Source of the DNA: JBGPLJ01 sp035644395
Lineage (GTDB): Bacteria > Pseudomonadota > Gammaproteobacteria > Steroidobacterales > Steroidobacteraceae
Assembly (NCBI GenBank): GCA_035644395.1
Contig: DASQOR010000090.1
Span: 1-64,000 of the forward strand
DNA: 64,000 nucleotides
Direction of reading: 5' to 3'
Shown here in pieces: positions 44,105 to 52,153 of the stretch (position 1 is the stretch's first letter; the number at the start of each line of letters is the position of its first letter). The position numbers and the translations under genes were made by a program. A model generated the notes under the pieces. The model did no database searches, was not told the DNA's origin, and saw only the letters and a list, made by a program, of their open reading frames with translations.

Positions 44105-45556
44105 TCAGTTCTTGACGAGCACCGCCATGAGTTCCTGCACCGGCAGGACGTCGAGCCTCTTCGCGTCGGCGAAGGTTGCGTGAATGAGCTGCGCCTGCTT
44201 CGCCGGGAAATGACCGGCGATCGCCGACTCGAATTTCTTCACCAGGATCGGCATGCCCTCGGCGCGGCGCTTGCGATGACCGATCGGATAGTCGATGGCG
44301 ATGCGCTTCGTCGAACTGCCGTCCCGGAAAAACACCTGGATGGCGTTACCGATATAGCGCTTGTCCGCCGCGTAATACTCTTCGGTGAACGTCGTGTTCT
44401 CGCGCACCACCATCGTCGAGCGCAGCGCATCCACCCGCGGATCATTCGCCACCTTGTCCTCGTAATCCTCGGCCGTGAGCCGGCCGAAGATGAGCGCAAT
44501 TGCCACCATGTACTGGATGCAGTGATCGCGATCCGCCGGGTTCGCAAGGGGTCCCGTCTTGTCGATGATGCGCACGCCCGGCTCCTGGGTTTCGATGACG
44601 ACCTCGCGGATGTCGGCGAGCCGATCCCTGACTTGCGGGTGCAGCCGCATCGCGCACTCGACGGCGGTCTGCGCGTGGAACTCCGCCGGAAAGGAAATCT
44701 TGAAGAGCACGTTCTCCATCACATAGCTCGCGAATCCCTGGTTGTAGACGAACGGCCGGCCCTTGAAGAGCACGTCGTAGTAACCCCAGGTCCTGGCGCT
44801 CAACGCGGACGGGTAGCCCATCTCACCGGTCATCGCGATGAGCGCGTGGCGCACGGCGCGGCTCGTTGCATCTCCCGCCGCCCAGCTCTTGCGCGAGCCC
44901 GTATTCGGCGCATGGCGGTAGGTGCGGAGCGCACCGCCATCGACCCACGCGTTCGACACTGCATTGATCACCTGGTCACGGGATCCGCCCAGCATGCGCG
45001 TGACCACCGCCGACGAGGCGACCCGCACCAGGAGCACGTGATCGAGCCCGACGCGGTTGTAGCTGTTCTCGAGTGCCGTGATGCCCTGGATTTCATGCGC
45101 CTTGATCATGGCGGTGAGCACATCACGCACGGTCAGGGGCTTCTTGCCGTGATTCACCGCCATGCGTGCAAGATAATCGGCCACCGCCAGGATGCCGCCG
45201 AGATTGTCGGACGGATGGCCCCATTCCGCCGCGAGCCAGGTGTCGTTGAAATCGAGCCAGCGGATCATCGCGCCGATATTGAATGCCGCCTGTACCGGTT
45301 CGAGCTCGTAGGACGTGCCCGGCACGCGCGCACCGCCCGGCATCGTTGCGCCGGGCACCGTGGGGCCAAGCAGCTTCGTGCAGGCCGGATACTTCAGCGC
45401 GAGAAAGCCGCACGCGAGCGTATCCATGAGGCAGTAACGCGCGGTGTCATAGGCTTCGCGGCTCGTGATCTCGCCGTTGCAGACGTACTCCGCGATATCG
45501 ACGAGCACCTTGTCGGGATCGGGGCGCCGGGCGGACTTGATGTCGTGGGCGGACAT
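44105..45556 (-). CDS. prpD: 2-methylcitrate dehydratase, PrpD type
   Basis: 483 aa of the MmgE/PrpD family. It dehydrates 2-methylcitrate to 2-methylaconitate in the methylcitrate cycle. Family segments seen: GHPSDNLGGILAVADY, LGGSRDQVINAVSNAWVDG, RKSWAAGDATSRAVRHAL, GMPILVKKFESAI. Third of prpB-prpC-prpD. ATG 45556 (MSAHDIKS) is chosen; the preceding in-frame codons belong to a REP-like palindrome. No acnD/prpF pair is present, so PrpD is the dehydratase of this locus. Confidence 0.95.
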   Translation of the reverse strand: MSAHDIKSARRPDPDKVLVDIAEYVCNGEITSREAYDTARYCLMDTLACGFLALKYPACTKLLGPTVPGATMPGGARVPGTSYELEPVQAAFNIGAMIRWLDFNDTWLAAEWGHPSDNLGGILAVADYLARMAVNHGKKPLTVRDVLTAMIKAHEIQGITALENSYNRVGLDHVLLVRVASSAVVTRMLGGSRDQVINAVSNAWVDGGALRTYRHAPNTGSRKSWAAGDATSRAVRHALIAMTGEMGYPSALSARTWGYYDVLFKGRPFVYNQGFASYVMENVLFKISFPAEFHAQTAVECAMRLHPQVRDRLADIREVVIETQEPGVRIIDKTGPLANPADRDHCIQYMVAIALIFGRLTAEDYEDKVANDPRVDALRSTMVVRENTTFTEEYYAADKRYIGNAIQVFFRDGSSTKRIAIDYPIGHRKRRAEGMPILVKKFESAIAGHFPAKQAQLIHATFADAKRLDVLPVQELMAVLVKN

Positions 45557-45572
45557 GAGAACCCTCACCCCA

Positions 45573-45598
45573 ACCCTCTCCCGCATGCGGGCGAGGGT
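45573..45598. repeat. REP-like palindrome between prpC and prpD
   Basis: ACCCTC-T-CCCGCA (45573-45585) pairs with TGCGGG-C-GAGGGT (45586-45598), one mismatch. With the flanking CCCTCACCCCA (from 45562) it resembles a repeat common in proteobacterial genomes near gene ends. In the 51-bp prpC-prpD spacer it could stabilise the prpBC message or lower prpD expression. Confidence 0.75.
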
Positions 45599-45607
45599 GC
45601 AGGGCAC

Positions 45608-46759
45608 TTAGCGTTGTTCGATGGGAACGAAGTTCCGGTTCTCGGGCCCCGTGTACACGGCGCCCGGGCGAATGATCTTGCCGTCGATGCGCTGCTCGAT
45701 GACGTGCGCGCCCCAGCCGCTCGTCCTCGCGATGACGAAGAGCGGCGTGAACATCGCCGTCGGCACGCCCATCAGGTTGTACGACACGGCGGAGTACCAG
45801 TCGAGGTTGGCAAACATCTTCTTGATATCCCACATCACGCTCTCGAGCCGCTCGGCGATCGAATAGAGCTTGAGATCGCTCGCTTCGATCGCGAGCCGGT
45901 GCGCCGTCGCCTTGATGACCTTGTTGCGCGGATCGCTGATCGTGTAGACCGGGTGCCCGAAGCCGATGACGATTTCCTTGCGTGCGACGCGCTGCCGTAT
46001 GTCCGCTTCCGCCTCGTCCGGATCGCGGTAGCGGCTCTGCACCTCGAAGGCGACTTCGTTCGCACCGCCGTGCTTCGGGCCGCGCAGCGCGCCGATCGCG
46101 CCGGCGATCGACGAATGGAGGTCCGAGCCGGTGCCGGCGATGACGCGCGCGGTGAACGTGGAGGCGTTGAATTCGTGTTCGGCATAGAGATTGAGCGAGA
46201 CGTGCATCGCCTTCACCCAGGATGCCGACGGCTCCTTGCCGTGCAGGAGATGCAGGAAGTGCCCGCCCACGGAGTCGTCCGCGGTTTCGACCTCGATGCG
46301 CTTGCCGCTCGTCGCGAAGTGATGCCAGTAGACGAGCATCGAGCCGAAGCTCGCGATCAACTGGTCCGTGATGTCCCGTGCTCGCGCTGTCCCGTGTCCC
46401 GCCGGTTCCGGCTGGATGCAGCCGAGAGCGGAAACCCCCGTGCGCATGACATCCATGGGATGACTCGAGGCCGGCAGCTGCTCGAGCACTTTGCGTACGG
46501 GATCGGGTAGTCCGCGAAGCTTGCGCAGCTTCGCCTTGTATGCGGCGAGCTCGGCGCGCGTCGGGAGTTTCTCGTGCACCAGCAGGTGCGCGATTTCCTC
46601 GAACTCGCACCGGTCCGCGATCTCGAGAATGTCATAGCCGCGGTAATGCAGATCGTTGCCGGTGCGGCCGACGGTGCAAATCGCGGTATTGCCTGCCGGG
46701 ACGCCGGAGAGCGCGACGGACTTCTTCGGTCTTGGCCCCGCAGGGACTCCTTCGCTCAT
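45608..46759 (-). CDS. prpC: 2-methylcitrate synthase
   Basis: 383 aa citrate synthase-fold enzyme that joins propionyl-CoA and oxaloacetate. Segments seen: KKSVALSGVPAGNTAICTVG, HYRGYDI, LRGPKHGGANEVAFEV and IVIGFGHPVYTISDPRNKVI, with the catalytic His in GFGHPVY. The HGGANE form and size match PrpC rather than hexameric GltA. ATG 46759 overlaps the prpB stop by 4 bp. Confidence 0.95.
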   Translation of the reverse strand: MSEGVPAGPRPKKSVALSGVPAGNTAICTVGRTGNDLHYRGYDILEIADRCEFEEIAHLLVHEKLPTRAELAAYKAKLRKLRGLPDPVRKVLEQLPASSHPMDVMRTGVSALGCIQPEPAGHGTARARDITDQLIASFGSMLVYWHHFATSGKRIEVETADDSVGGHFLHLLHGKEPSASWVKAMHVSLNLYAEHEFNASTFTARVIAGTGSDLHSSIAGAIGALRGPKHGGANEVAFEVQSRYRDPDEAEADIRQRVARKEIVIGFGHPVYTISDPRNKVIKATAHRLAIEASDLKLYSIAERLESVMWDIKKMFANLDWYSAVSYNLMGVPTAMFTPLFVIARTSGWGAHVIEQRIDGKIIRPGAVYTGPENRNFVPIEQR

Positions 46760-47670
46760 GGCTTTTCCTCACCGTCATCGCCCGGCTTCGAGCGGGCGAA
46801 CAATTCGTCGAGCTTGTCTTCGTACGTGTGATAGCCGAGCACGTCGTAAAGTTCGGCGCGTGTCTGCATGGTGTCGACGACACTCGCCTGCGTGCCCTGC
46901 TCCCGGATCGCCGAGTACACCTTGAGCGCGGCTTTGGACATCGCGCGAAAGGCGGAGAGCGGATACAGCACGAGCCGCACGCCGGCATCGGCGAGTTCGC
47001 TGGTCGTGAACATCGGCGTCTTGCCAAATTCCGTGAGATTGGCGAGCACCGGTACGCGAATCGCGCCCGTGAACTGGCGATACTCGGCGAGCGTCGTCAG
47101 CGCTTCCGCGAAGATCATGTCGGCACCGGCCTCGACGTAACGCTGGGCCCGTTCGAGCGCGGCCTGCTGGCCCTCGACCGCGTGCGCGTCGGTGCGCGCC
47201 ATGATCACGAAGTCGGGATCGGTGCGGGCATCCGTTGCCGCCTTGATGCGATCCACCATCTCTTCGGCGGCGACCAGCGCTTTGCCCGGCCGGTGTCCGC
47301 AACGCTTGCTCTGCACTTGATCTTCGAGATGCAGCCCGGCGGCGCCCGAGCGGATGAAATCCTTCACGGTCCTCGCAATATTGAAAGCGCCGCCCCAGCC
47401 GGTGTCTGCGTCGACCAGGAGCGGCAATTGCGTCGCGCCCGTGATGCGGCGGACGTCCTCGCAGACATCGTTCAGCATCGTGATGCCGAGATCCGGCAGC
47501 CCGAAGGAGGCGTTGGCGACGCCGGCGCCGGAAATGTAGATCGCGCGAAAGCCCGCCTGTTGCGCGAGCAAGGCGCTGAAGGCGTTCACGGTGCCGACGA
47601 CCTGCAGGGGACGCTCGAGATCGAGCGCCGCTCGCAACCGGCGGCCGGCTGAAGTGACAACGTCGGACAT
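46756..47670 (-). CDS. prpB: 2-methylisocitrate lyase
   Basis: 304 aa isocitrate-lyase family enzyme that splits 2-methylisocitrate to pyruvate and succinate. Active-site segment SKRCGHRPGK with the catalytic Cys, metal-site DADTGWGG, and LEDQVQ. First gene of the prpBCD set. No PrpR-type regulator or prpR-like enhancer was seen upstream; the 76-bp gap to acuI contains no clear promoter. Confidence 0.96.
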   Translation of the reverse strand: MSDVVTSAGRRLRAALDLERPLQVVGTVNAFSALLAQQAGFRAIYISGAGVANASFGLPDLGITMLNDVCEDVRRITGATQLPLLVDADTGWGGAFNIARTVKDFIRSGAAGLHLEDQVQSKRCGHRPGKALVAAEEMVDRIKAATDARTDPDFVIMARTDAHAVEGQQAALERAQRYVEAGADMIFAEALTTLAEYRQFTGAIRVPVLANLTEFGKTPMFTTSELADAGVRLVLYPLSAFRAMSKAALKVYSAIREQGTQASVVDTMQTRAELYDVLGYHTYEDKLDELFARSKPGDDGEEKP

Positions 47671-47746
47671 GGAACCGGTGACCGGCGGTTGAGCCGCCCT
47701 GCCGCGATATTTTAGCCCGCCGCAGAGCCCCCCCGCACGCCGAAAG

Positions 47747-48739
47747 CTAGGCGATCCGCACGACCGTGCGGCCGGTCACCGCGCCCTGGATGAAGTCGGC
47801 GAATGCGCCGGGGAGGTCGGCGAAGGGAATCGTCCGCGCCACGATGCGGTCGAGGTGGCGCGGCTTGAGATCGGTTCCAATGCGCCGCCAGACGGCCAGG
47901 CGCAAGTCGCGCGGCGTAGCGGACGAATTGATGCCGAGGAGATTCACGCCCCGCAGGATGAACGGCATGACGGTCGTTTTCAGCTCGGCGCTCGCGGCCA
48001 TGCCGATGCTCGCGATGTTGCCGCCGTATTGCACCGTGCGAGTGAGCCAGGCGAGCAGATCGCCGCCCACGTTGTCGATCGCGCCGGCGAACTGCGCCGC
48101 CTCGAGCGGCCGCCTGCCCGGATCGATCTCCTGGCGGCGCAGGATTCTCTGCGCGCCGATTGCCAAGAGATAGGTGTCCGCTTCCGCCTTACCGCTGACG
48201 GCCACGGCTTGGTAGCCACGGCCGGCCAACATGTCGATGGCGAGGCTGCCGACGCCGCCGGTCGCGCCCGTCACGACGATGGGTCCGCCAGACGGTGTCT
48301 GCCCGTTCTGTTCCATGCGATGGATCGCAAGCGCGGCAGTGAATCCAGCGGTACCGAGCGCCATCGCCTGGAATTCGTCGAGGCCGGCGGGGACCGGGAT
48401 GACATGGTCGCCCGCGAGGCGGGCGAACTCGGCGTAGCCGCCGTCCCGCATCTCGCTCAGGTCGCAGCCGGTGACCAGTACTTTTTCACCGGCCCGAAAG
48501 CGCGCATCGCTCGATGAGACCACTTCACCGGCGAGATCGATGCCGCCGACGAGCGGGTACTTGCGCAGGATCTTGCCCGTGCCCGTTGCTGCGAGCGCAT
48601 CCTTGTAGTTGATCCCGGAGTAGCGGACCTTCACGACGACGTCGCCCGGGCTGAGATCGTCGAGCGCCAGTTCCTCGAAACGCGCGACGATTTTCTTGTC
48701 GACCTCGTGAATGCGGAACGCACGGAACCGATCACTCAC
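47747..48739 (-). CDS. acuI: Acrylyl-CoA reductase (AcuI/YhdH family)
   Basis: 330 aa medium-chain dehydrogenase/reductase. GINYKDALAATGTGKI and PLVGGIDLAGEV fit AcuI/YhdH; the NADPH site is VVTGATGGVGSLAIDMLA. It reduces acrylyl-CoA to propionyl-CoA, directly upstream of the methylcitrate enzymes, so a shared pathway is likely. GTG 48739 with GGGAG 6 nt upstream overlaps the end of the MBL gene by 8 bp. Confidence 0.92.
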   Translation of the reverse strand: MSDRFRAFRIHEVDKKIVARFEELALDDLSPGDVVVKVRYSGINYKDALAATGTGKILRKYPLVGGIDLAGEVVSSSDARFRAGEKVLVTGCDLSEMRDGGYAEFARLAGDHVIPVPAGLDEFQAMALGTAGFTAALAIHRMEQNGQTPSGGPIVVTGATGGVGSLAIDMLAGRGYQAVAVSGKAEADTYLLAIGAQRILRRQEIDPGRRPLEAAQFAGAIDNVGGDLLAWLTRTVQYGGNIASIGMAASAELKTTVMPFILRGVNLLGINSSATPRDLRLAVWRRIGTDLKPRHLDRIVARTIPFADLPGAFADFIQGAVTGRTVVRIA

Positions 48740-49739
48740 GGCCGGCTCCCGCACGCCGATCGAGCCAGACCTCGAGTCCCTGGCAGTTGATGTCGATGTC
48801 GAATTCGAGGAGTTCCCGGCGGGTAACCGAATTGCCGGTATAGCCGTGGCGATCGAGCGCCGCATCGAACCAGGCCGCCATGTCCTTGCGCATCAGCGCT
48901 CCACGGTCTGGCTTGCCGTGATGCCGGCGCGCCAGCTCGACGTAGGCATCGACTCCGGCATGCAAGTCGCGAGCGAGGCGGGCGAGATCGCTCACGCGGC
49001 TGTAGTGCGTCAGGTAGATCGCCTTCGGTTGATAGCTCATGAGGCGATCGATGGTCGCGTGCATGGCTTCGGGATCGAACTGCACGGGTGAAGTGGTCGG
49101 AAAAATGAACTCGCCGTGGCTCGTGTCGAAATCGCGGTAGGAGATGCCGAAATTATCGCCGGAAAAAATCGCCCGCGCCGCATGGTCGACGATCGCATAG
49201 TGATGCAGGGCATGGCCGGGCGTGTGGATGAGTTCGAGCCGCCGGCCGCCGCCGAGCATGAGTTCCATGCCGTCGCCCGCGACGAGGATGCGACTCTCTG
49301 GAATTGGCACCAGCGTTCCGTAGAGCCGTTGAAAGGCCTCCTCCCCATAGACCGCCAGGGCGCCGGCGATGAGTTTCGCCGGATCGACCAGGTGGCGTGC
49401 GCCGCGCGGGTGAAGGACGGCCCGCGCGTTCGGCAGCGACTGCATCAGGAGCCCTGCGCCGCCGGCGTGATCGAGGTGCACGTGCGTGAGCAGCACATAG
49501 TCGATCGCCTCGCGCTTGAGGCCGCGCGCCTCGATCGCTGCAAGCAGCGTCGGCACTGCCGAGTTGGTGCCGGTGTCGACGAAGGCAGCACGGCCGCCGT
49601 GAACGATGAGGTGACTGGCGTCGGCCAGCCTGCGCACGTATTGCGTATCGATGGCCGTGATGCCATCGGGAAAGTCGATGAGGAGATCCTCGACAGGCAT
49701 CGCTCGCATGACCTCGCGCGGCGTGCGGGCGCGCGACAT
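48732..49739 (-). CDS. MBL-fold metallo-hydrolase
   Basis: 335 aa. The metal-binding HxHxDH motif is THVHLDHAGG (about 85-94), with the later His (HTPGHALHH) and Asp (SGDNFGISY) sites. Family includes glyoxalase II-like and lactonase-like enzymes; substrate unknown. The gene overlaps acuI, so expression with the propionate genes is likely. It follows cytochrome c by 10 bp. A role in thioester hydrolysis (e.g. acyl-CoA) is possible but unproven. Confidence 0.88.
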   Translation of the reverse strand: MSRARTPREVMRAMPVEDLLIDFPDGITAIDTQYVRRLADASHLIVHGGRAAFVDTGTNSAVPTLLAAIEARGLKREAIDYVLLTHVHLDHAGGAGLLMQSLPNARAVLHPRGARHLVDPAKLIAGALAVYGEEAFQRLYGTLVPIPESRILVAGDGMELMLGGGRRLELIHTPGHALHHYAIVDHAARAIFSGDNFGISYRDFDTSHGEFIFPTTSPVQFDPEAMHATIDRLMSYQPKAIYLTHYSRVSDLARLARDLHAGVDAYVELARRHHGKPDRGALMRKDMAAWFDAALDRHGYTGNSVTRRELLEFDIDINCQGLEVWLDRRAGAGRE

Positions 49740-49749
49740 TCTCTGGCCG

Positions 49750-50361
49750 CTAGTTCCGGGCCTTCGCCGTCACGAGGCCGGGCTCCTGCCCGGAAAAGTA
49801 GTACGCGATCGCGTGAATGTCTCCATCCTTCAACTGGCCCGCAAAGGTCGACATCACCGGATCCTTGCGCGATCCCGCCTTGTACTCGTGCAGCGCCTGC
49901 TCAAGGTAGTCCGCGTGCTGTCCCGCCAGCGTCGGATAGATCGGCAAGAGCGCAACGCCGTCGGCGCCGTGACAGGCCACGCAGACTTGCGCGGCCTTGG
50001 GCGCGGCGTCCGCGGTCACGTCGGGCTTGCGCTCGATCTTGGCTTCGCCCGCGAAAAAGGCCGCGATGTCCTTCATGTCCTGATCCGACATGGTAGCGGC
50101 ATGCGAATGCATTGTGCCGTGTCCACGCGTACCGTTCTTGTAGCCGGTGAGCGCGATCACGAGATATTCGGCAGACTGTCCAGCGAGCTTTGGCACGCTA
50201 TACGTCGGGTAAACGTTCTTATAATTGGCGATTCCGTGACATCCCATGCAGGTATAGGCGAGCTTGCCGCCACGCACCGCATCACCGTCGGCGGCCGCGA
50301 TCGACGGACAAATGATGACCGCAGCCATTACCGAAGCGAGAGCAAACGCCCGTGAAAGCAT
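49750..50361 (-). CDS. Di-haem cytochrome c
   Basis: 203 aa, exported (signal peptide to about IAAAD). Two haem-c binding motifs, CMGCH and CVACH, each heading a class I cytochrome c domain, as in cytochrome c4-type electron carriers. Both domains have a LAGQ(S/H)xxYL segment. ATG 50361 with GGAG 9 nt upstream is used; the frame is open to 50469 but without signal-peptide sense. First of a reverse-strand set with the MBL and acuI genes; divergent from the Sel1-like gene. Confidence 0.92.
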   Translation of the reverse strand: MLSRAFALASVMAAVIICPSIAAADGDAVRGGKLAYTCMGCHGIANYKNVYPTYSVPKLAGQSAEYLVIALTGYKNGTRGHGTMHSHAATMSDQDMKDIAAFFAGEAKIERKPDVTADAAPKAAQVCVACHGADGVALLPIYPTLAGQHADYLEQALHEYKAGSRKDPVMSTFAGQLKDGDIHAIAYYFSGQEPGLVTAKARN

Positions 50362-50410
50362 GTCGCGAGTCTCCAAGCAGGTCCGGAAAGGGTCCGGTCG
50401 AAGGGCTGCC

Positions 50411-51649
50411 ATGTTAATGATGGTGCAGGGAAAACTCCACCCGTGGCTCGGCTTGACGCTCGCCATCATCGGCGGTGCACTGCTGTTGGTGCTGCTGCTG
50501 AAGCCGGGCGGTGAAGCTCAGGCACCGACGCCTGTTGCTCCTGCCGCCACGCAAGTCAATGCACCTGACGCCACGATCGCGCCGGCTGTCCAGGCGAAGC
50601 CCACCGAAGCGGTCAGCGCACTGTCGTCAGCGGAGATCGAGAAATTTCGTGCAACCTTGAGGCGGGCGAACCTCGCTGGCCGATACGGCAGGCTCGCAGT
50701 ATCACCCGCCGCGAGAGCCCTATTCCTTGCTGGCAAGACCCGCGAAGCCGCCGGCGAGGCCGTGCGTGAATTGCGCGCGCGCATCGCGCACGACGATCGC
50801 GATGCGACGGCCGCCTTTTATCAGGCCATGCTCGCGTGCAATGCCGCCGACCCTGCGGCGATTCGCCGGGAGTTCGAAAGCGGCGACGTGCACATCGCGG
50901 AAAAAGCCCCGCGGCAATCGCCTGCGAACCGCTTGCGAACCGAAGCGGCGCTGGCCGTTGCGCGCGAGCAGATGGAATTCGACGAAGCGCTGTGCGAGGG
51001 CGGCGCCGCCGACAACAACGCGGCCTTGCTTGAAAAGGTCCGGAATGCCGCGTCGGACGGCGACCTGCCGAGTCTCATGGCGTTGGCGGATGCCGCGCAT
51101 CTCAGGCGCGACTATGACGGCGAAGAACGGCGCCTGTTGTCTGCCGCCCTCCTTGGCGATCCGGACGGGCAATGGCAACTCGCGCTCTTCTACAGGAATC
51201 GCTGGTCGACCAGCTCCGAGGTGAAGGACCGCGACAAGATGAAGTTCTGGCTGGAGCAGGCGGCAGAGAAAATCCCGGCCGCCGCCTTCGCTCTGGGCGA
51301 ATGCCTGCAGTCAGGCTGTGATGGCCGTCCACCCAATCCCGGCCGCGCCCGGAGCCTGGTCGAATCGGCGGCTCGCAAGGGGGACAGCGCGGCCATCGAG
51401 GCGATGATCACAGCCGGCGCGGACCCGGCAACCGGCGATCGCTTCGATGAGTACGCCTGGCTCGATTTCAGGGCGCGACTCGCCGAAGATGGCTGTCACC
51501 CGTCGTACTACCTCGACCTGTTCGACGACCCGCGCGGCGATGCCCGCGCGCGATTTCTCACTGGGGACCTGACCGAAGCCGATCGGCGTGCGCAGTCGCT
51601 CTACGAGAGCGCTGCCACCGACGCCCATTCCCAGCTCGGCTGCAAGTGA
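50411..51649 (+). CDS. Membrane-anchored Sel1-like repeat protein
   Basis: 412 aa with one N-terminal membrane helix (WLGLTLAIIGGALLLVLLL), an Ala/Pro-rich linker, and a helical region. In the C-terminal half, segments such as DGQWQLALFY, MKFWLEQAAEKIPAAAFALGECLQSG and RARSLVESAARKGDSAAI resemble Sel1-like (TPR-type) repeats. The mature part would be periplasmic. Function unknown. ATG 50411 has AAGGG 5 nt upstream; ATG 50417 and 50420 are alternatives. It is the only forward-strand gene in an otherwise reverse-strand 10-kb block. Confidence 0.75.
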   Translation: MLMMVQGKLHPWLGLTLAIIGGALLLVLLLKPGGEAQAPTPVAPAATQVNAPDATIAPAVQAKPTEAVSALSSAEIEKFRATLRRANLAGRYGRLAVSPAARALFLAGKTREAAGEAVRELRARIAHDDRDATAAFYQAMLACNAADPAAIRREFESGDVHIAEKAPRQSPANRLRTEAALAVAREQMEFDEALCEGGAADNNAALLEKVRNAASDGDLPSLMALADAAHLRRDYDGEERRLLSAALLGDPDGQWQLALFYRNRWSTSSEVKDRDKMKFWLEQAAEKIPAAAFALGECLQSGCDGRPPNPGRARSLVESAARKGDSAAIEAMITAGADPATGDRFDEYAWLDFRARLAEDGCHPSYYLDLFDDPRGDARARFLTGDLTEADRRAQSLYESAATDAHSQLGCK

Positions 51650-51652
51650 CCC

Positions 51653-52132
51653 TCAGAGCGCATCGGCAATATCCCCCAGCAGTCCCTTGTCCTCCGGCTT
51701 CGTCGTCGGCGGATACCGGTGCAGCACCTTGCCATCGCGGCCGACGAGGAACTTTTCGAAGTTCCACTGGATGTCGCCCGGAAAGCCGTTGGCGGGATCC
51801 GTGAGCCAGGCGTAGAGCGGATGGCGGCCCGGGCCGTTGACGTCGATCTTTTCGGTCATCGGGAAGCTGACGCCGTAGCTCGTCGAGCAGAAAGCCTGGA
51901 TGTCGGTGGCGCTGCCGGGCTCCTGGCCGCCAAACTGGTTGCAGGGCAGCCCGACAATTGCAAAGTCCTGACCCTTGAGTTCGCGATAGAGGTCCTCGAG
52001 ACCCTGGTACTGCGGTGTGAGCCCGCATTTGCTCGCGACATTCACGACGAGCGTGACCTTGCCACGGAGTTTTCCGAGGGCGTCGTTCGCGCCGTCGAGT
52101 GATTTCAGCGAATAGTCGTAGATACCGGCCAT
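51653..52132 (-). CDS. Glutathione peroxidase family (thiol peroxidase)
   Basis: 159 aa. Cys in place of selenocysteine in NVASKCGLTPQY (about residue 36), Gln in LPCNQFGGQEPG and Trp in QWNFEKFLV complete the catalytic set. Such bacterial Cys enzymes often use thioredoxin rather than glutathione. No signal peptide, so cytoplasmic. ATG 52132. It converges with the Sel1-like gene (3 bp between stops) and lies 21 bp after the peptide-binding protein gene. Confidence 0.93.
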   Translation of the reverse strand: MAGIYDYSLKSLDGANDALGKLRGKVTLVVNVASKCGLTPQYQGLEDLYRELKGQDFAIVGLPCNQFGGQEPGSATDIQAFCSTSYGVSFPMTEKIDVNGPGRHPLYAWLTDPANGFPGDIQWNFEKFLVGRDGKVLHRYPPTTKPEDKGLLGDIADAL

Positions 52133-52153
52133 GACTCCATCCTTCCGCGACGC

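Noticed and set aside
44180..46510. 776-codon forward open frame
   Set aside because: Antisense to prpD and prpC, whose motifs are clear.
45608..46759. gltA (citrate synthase) in place of prpC
   Set aside because: Length, the HGGANE motif and position between prpB and prpD support 2-methylcitrate synthase.
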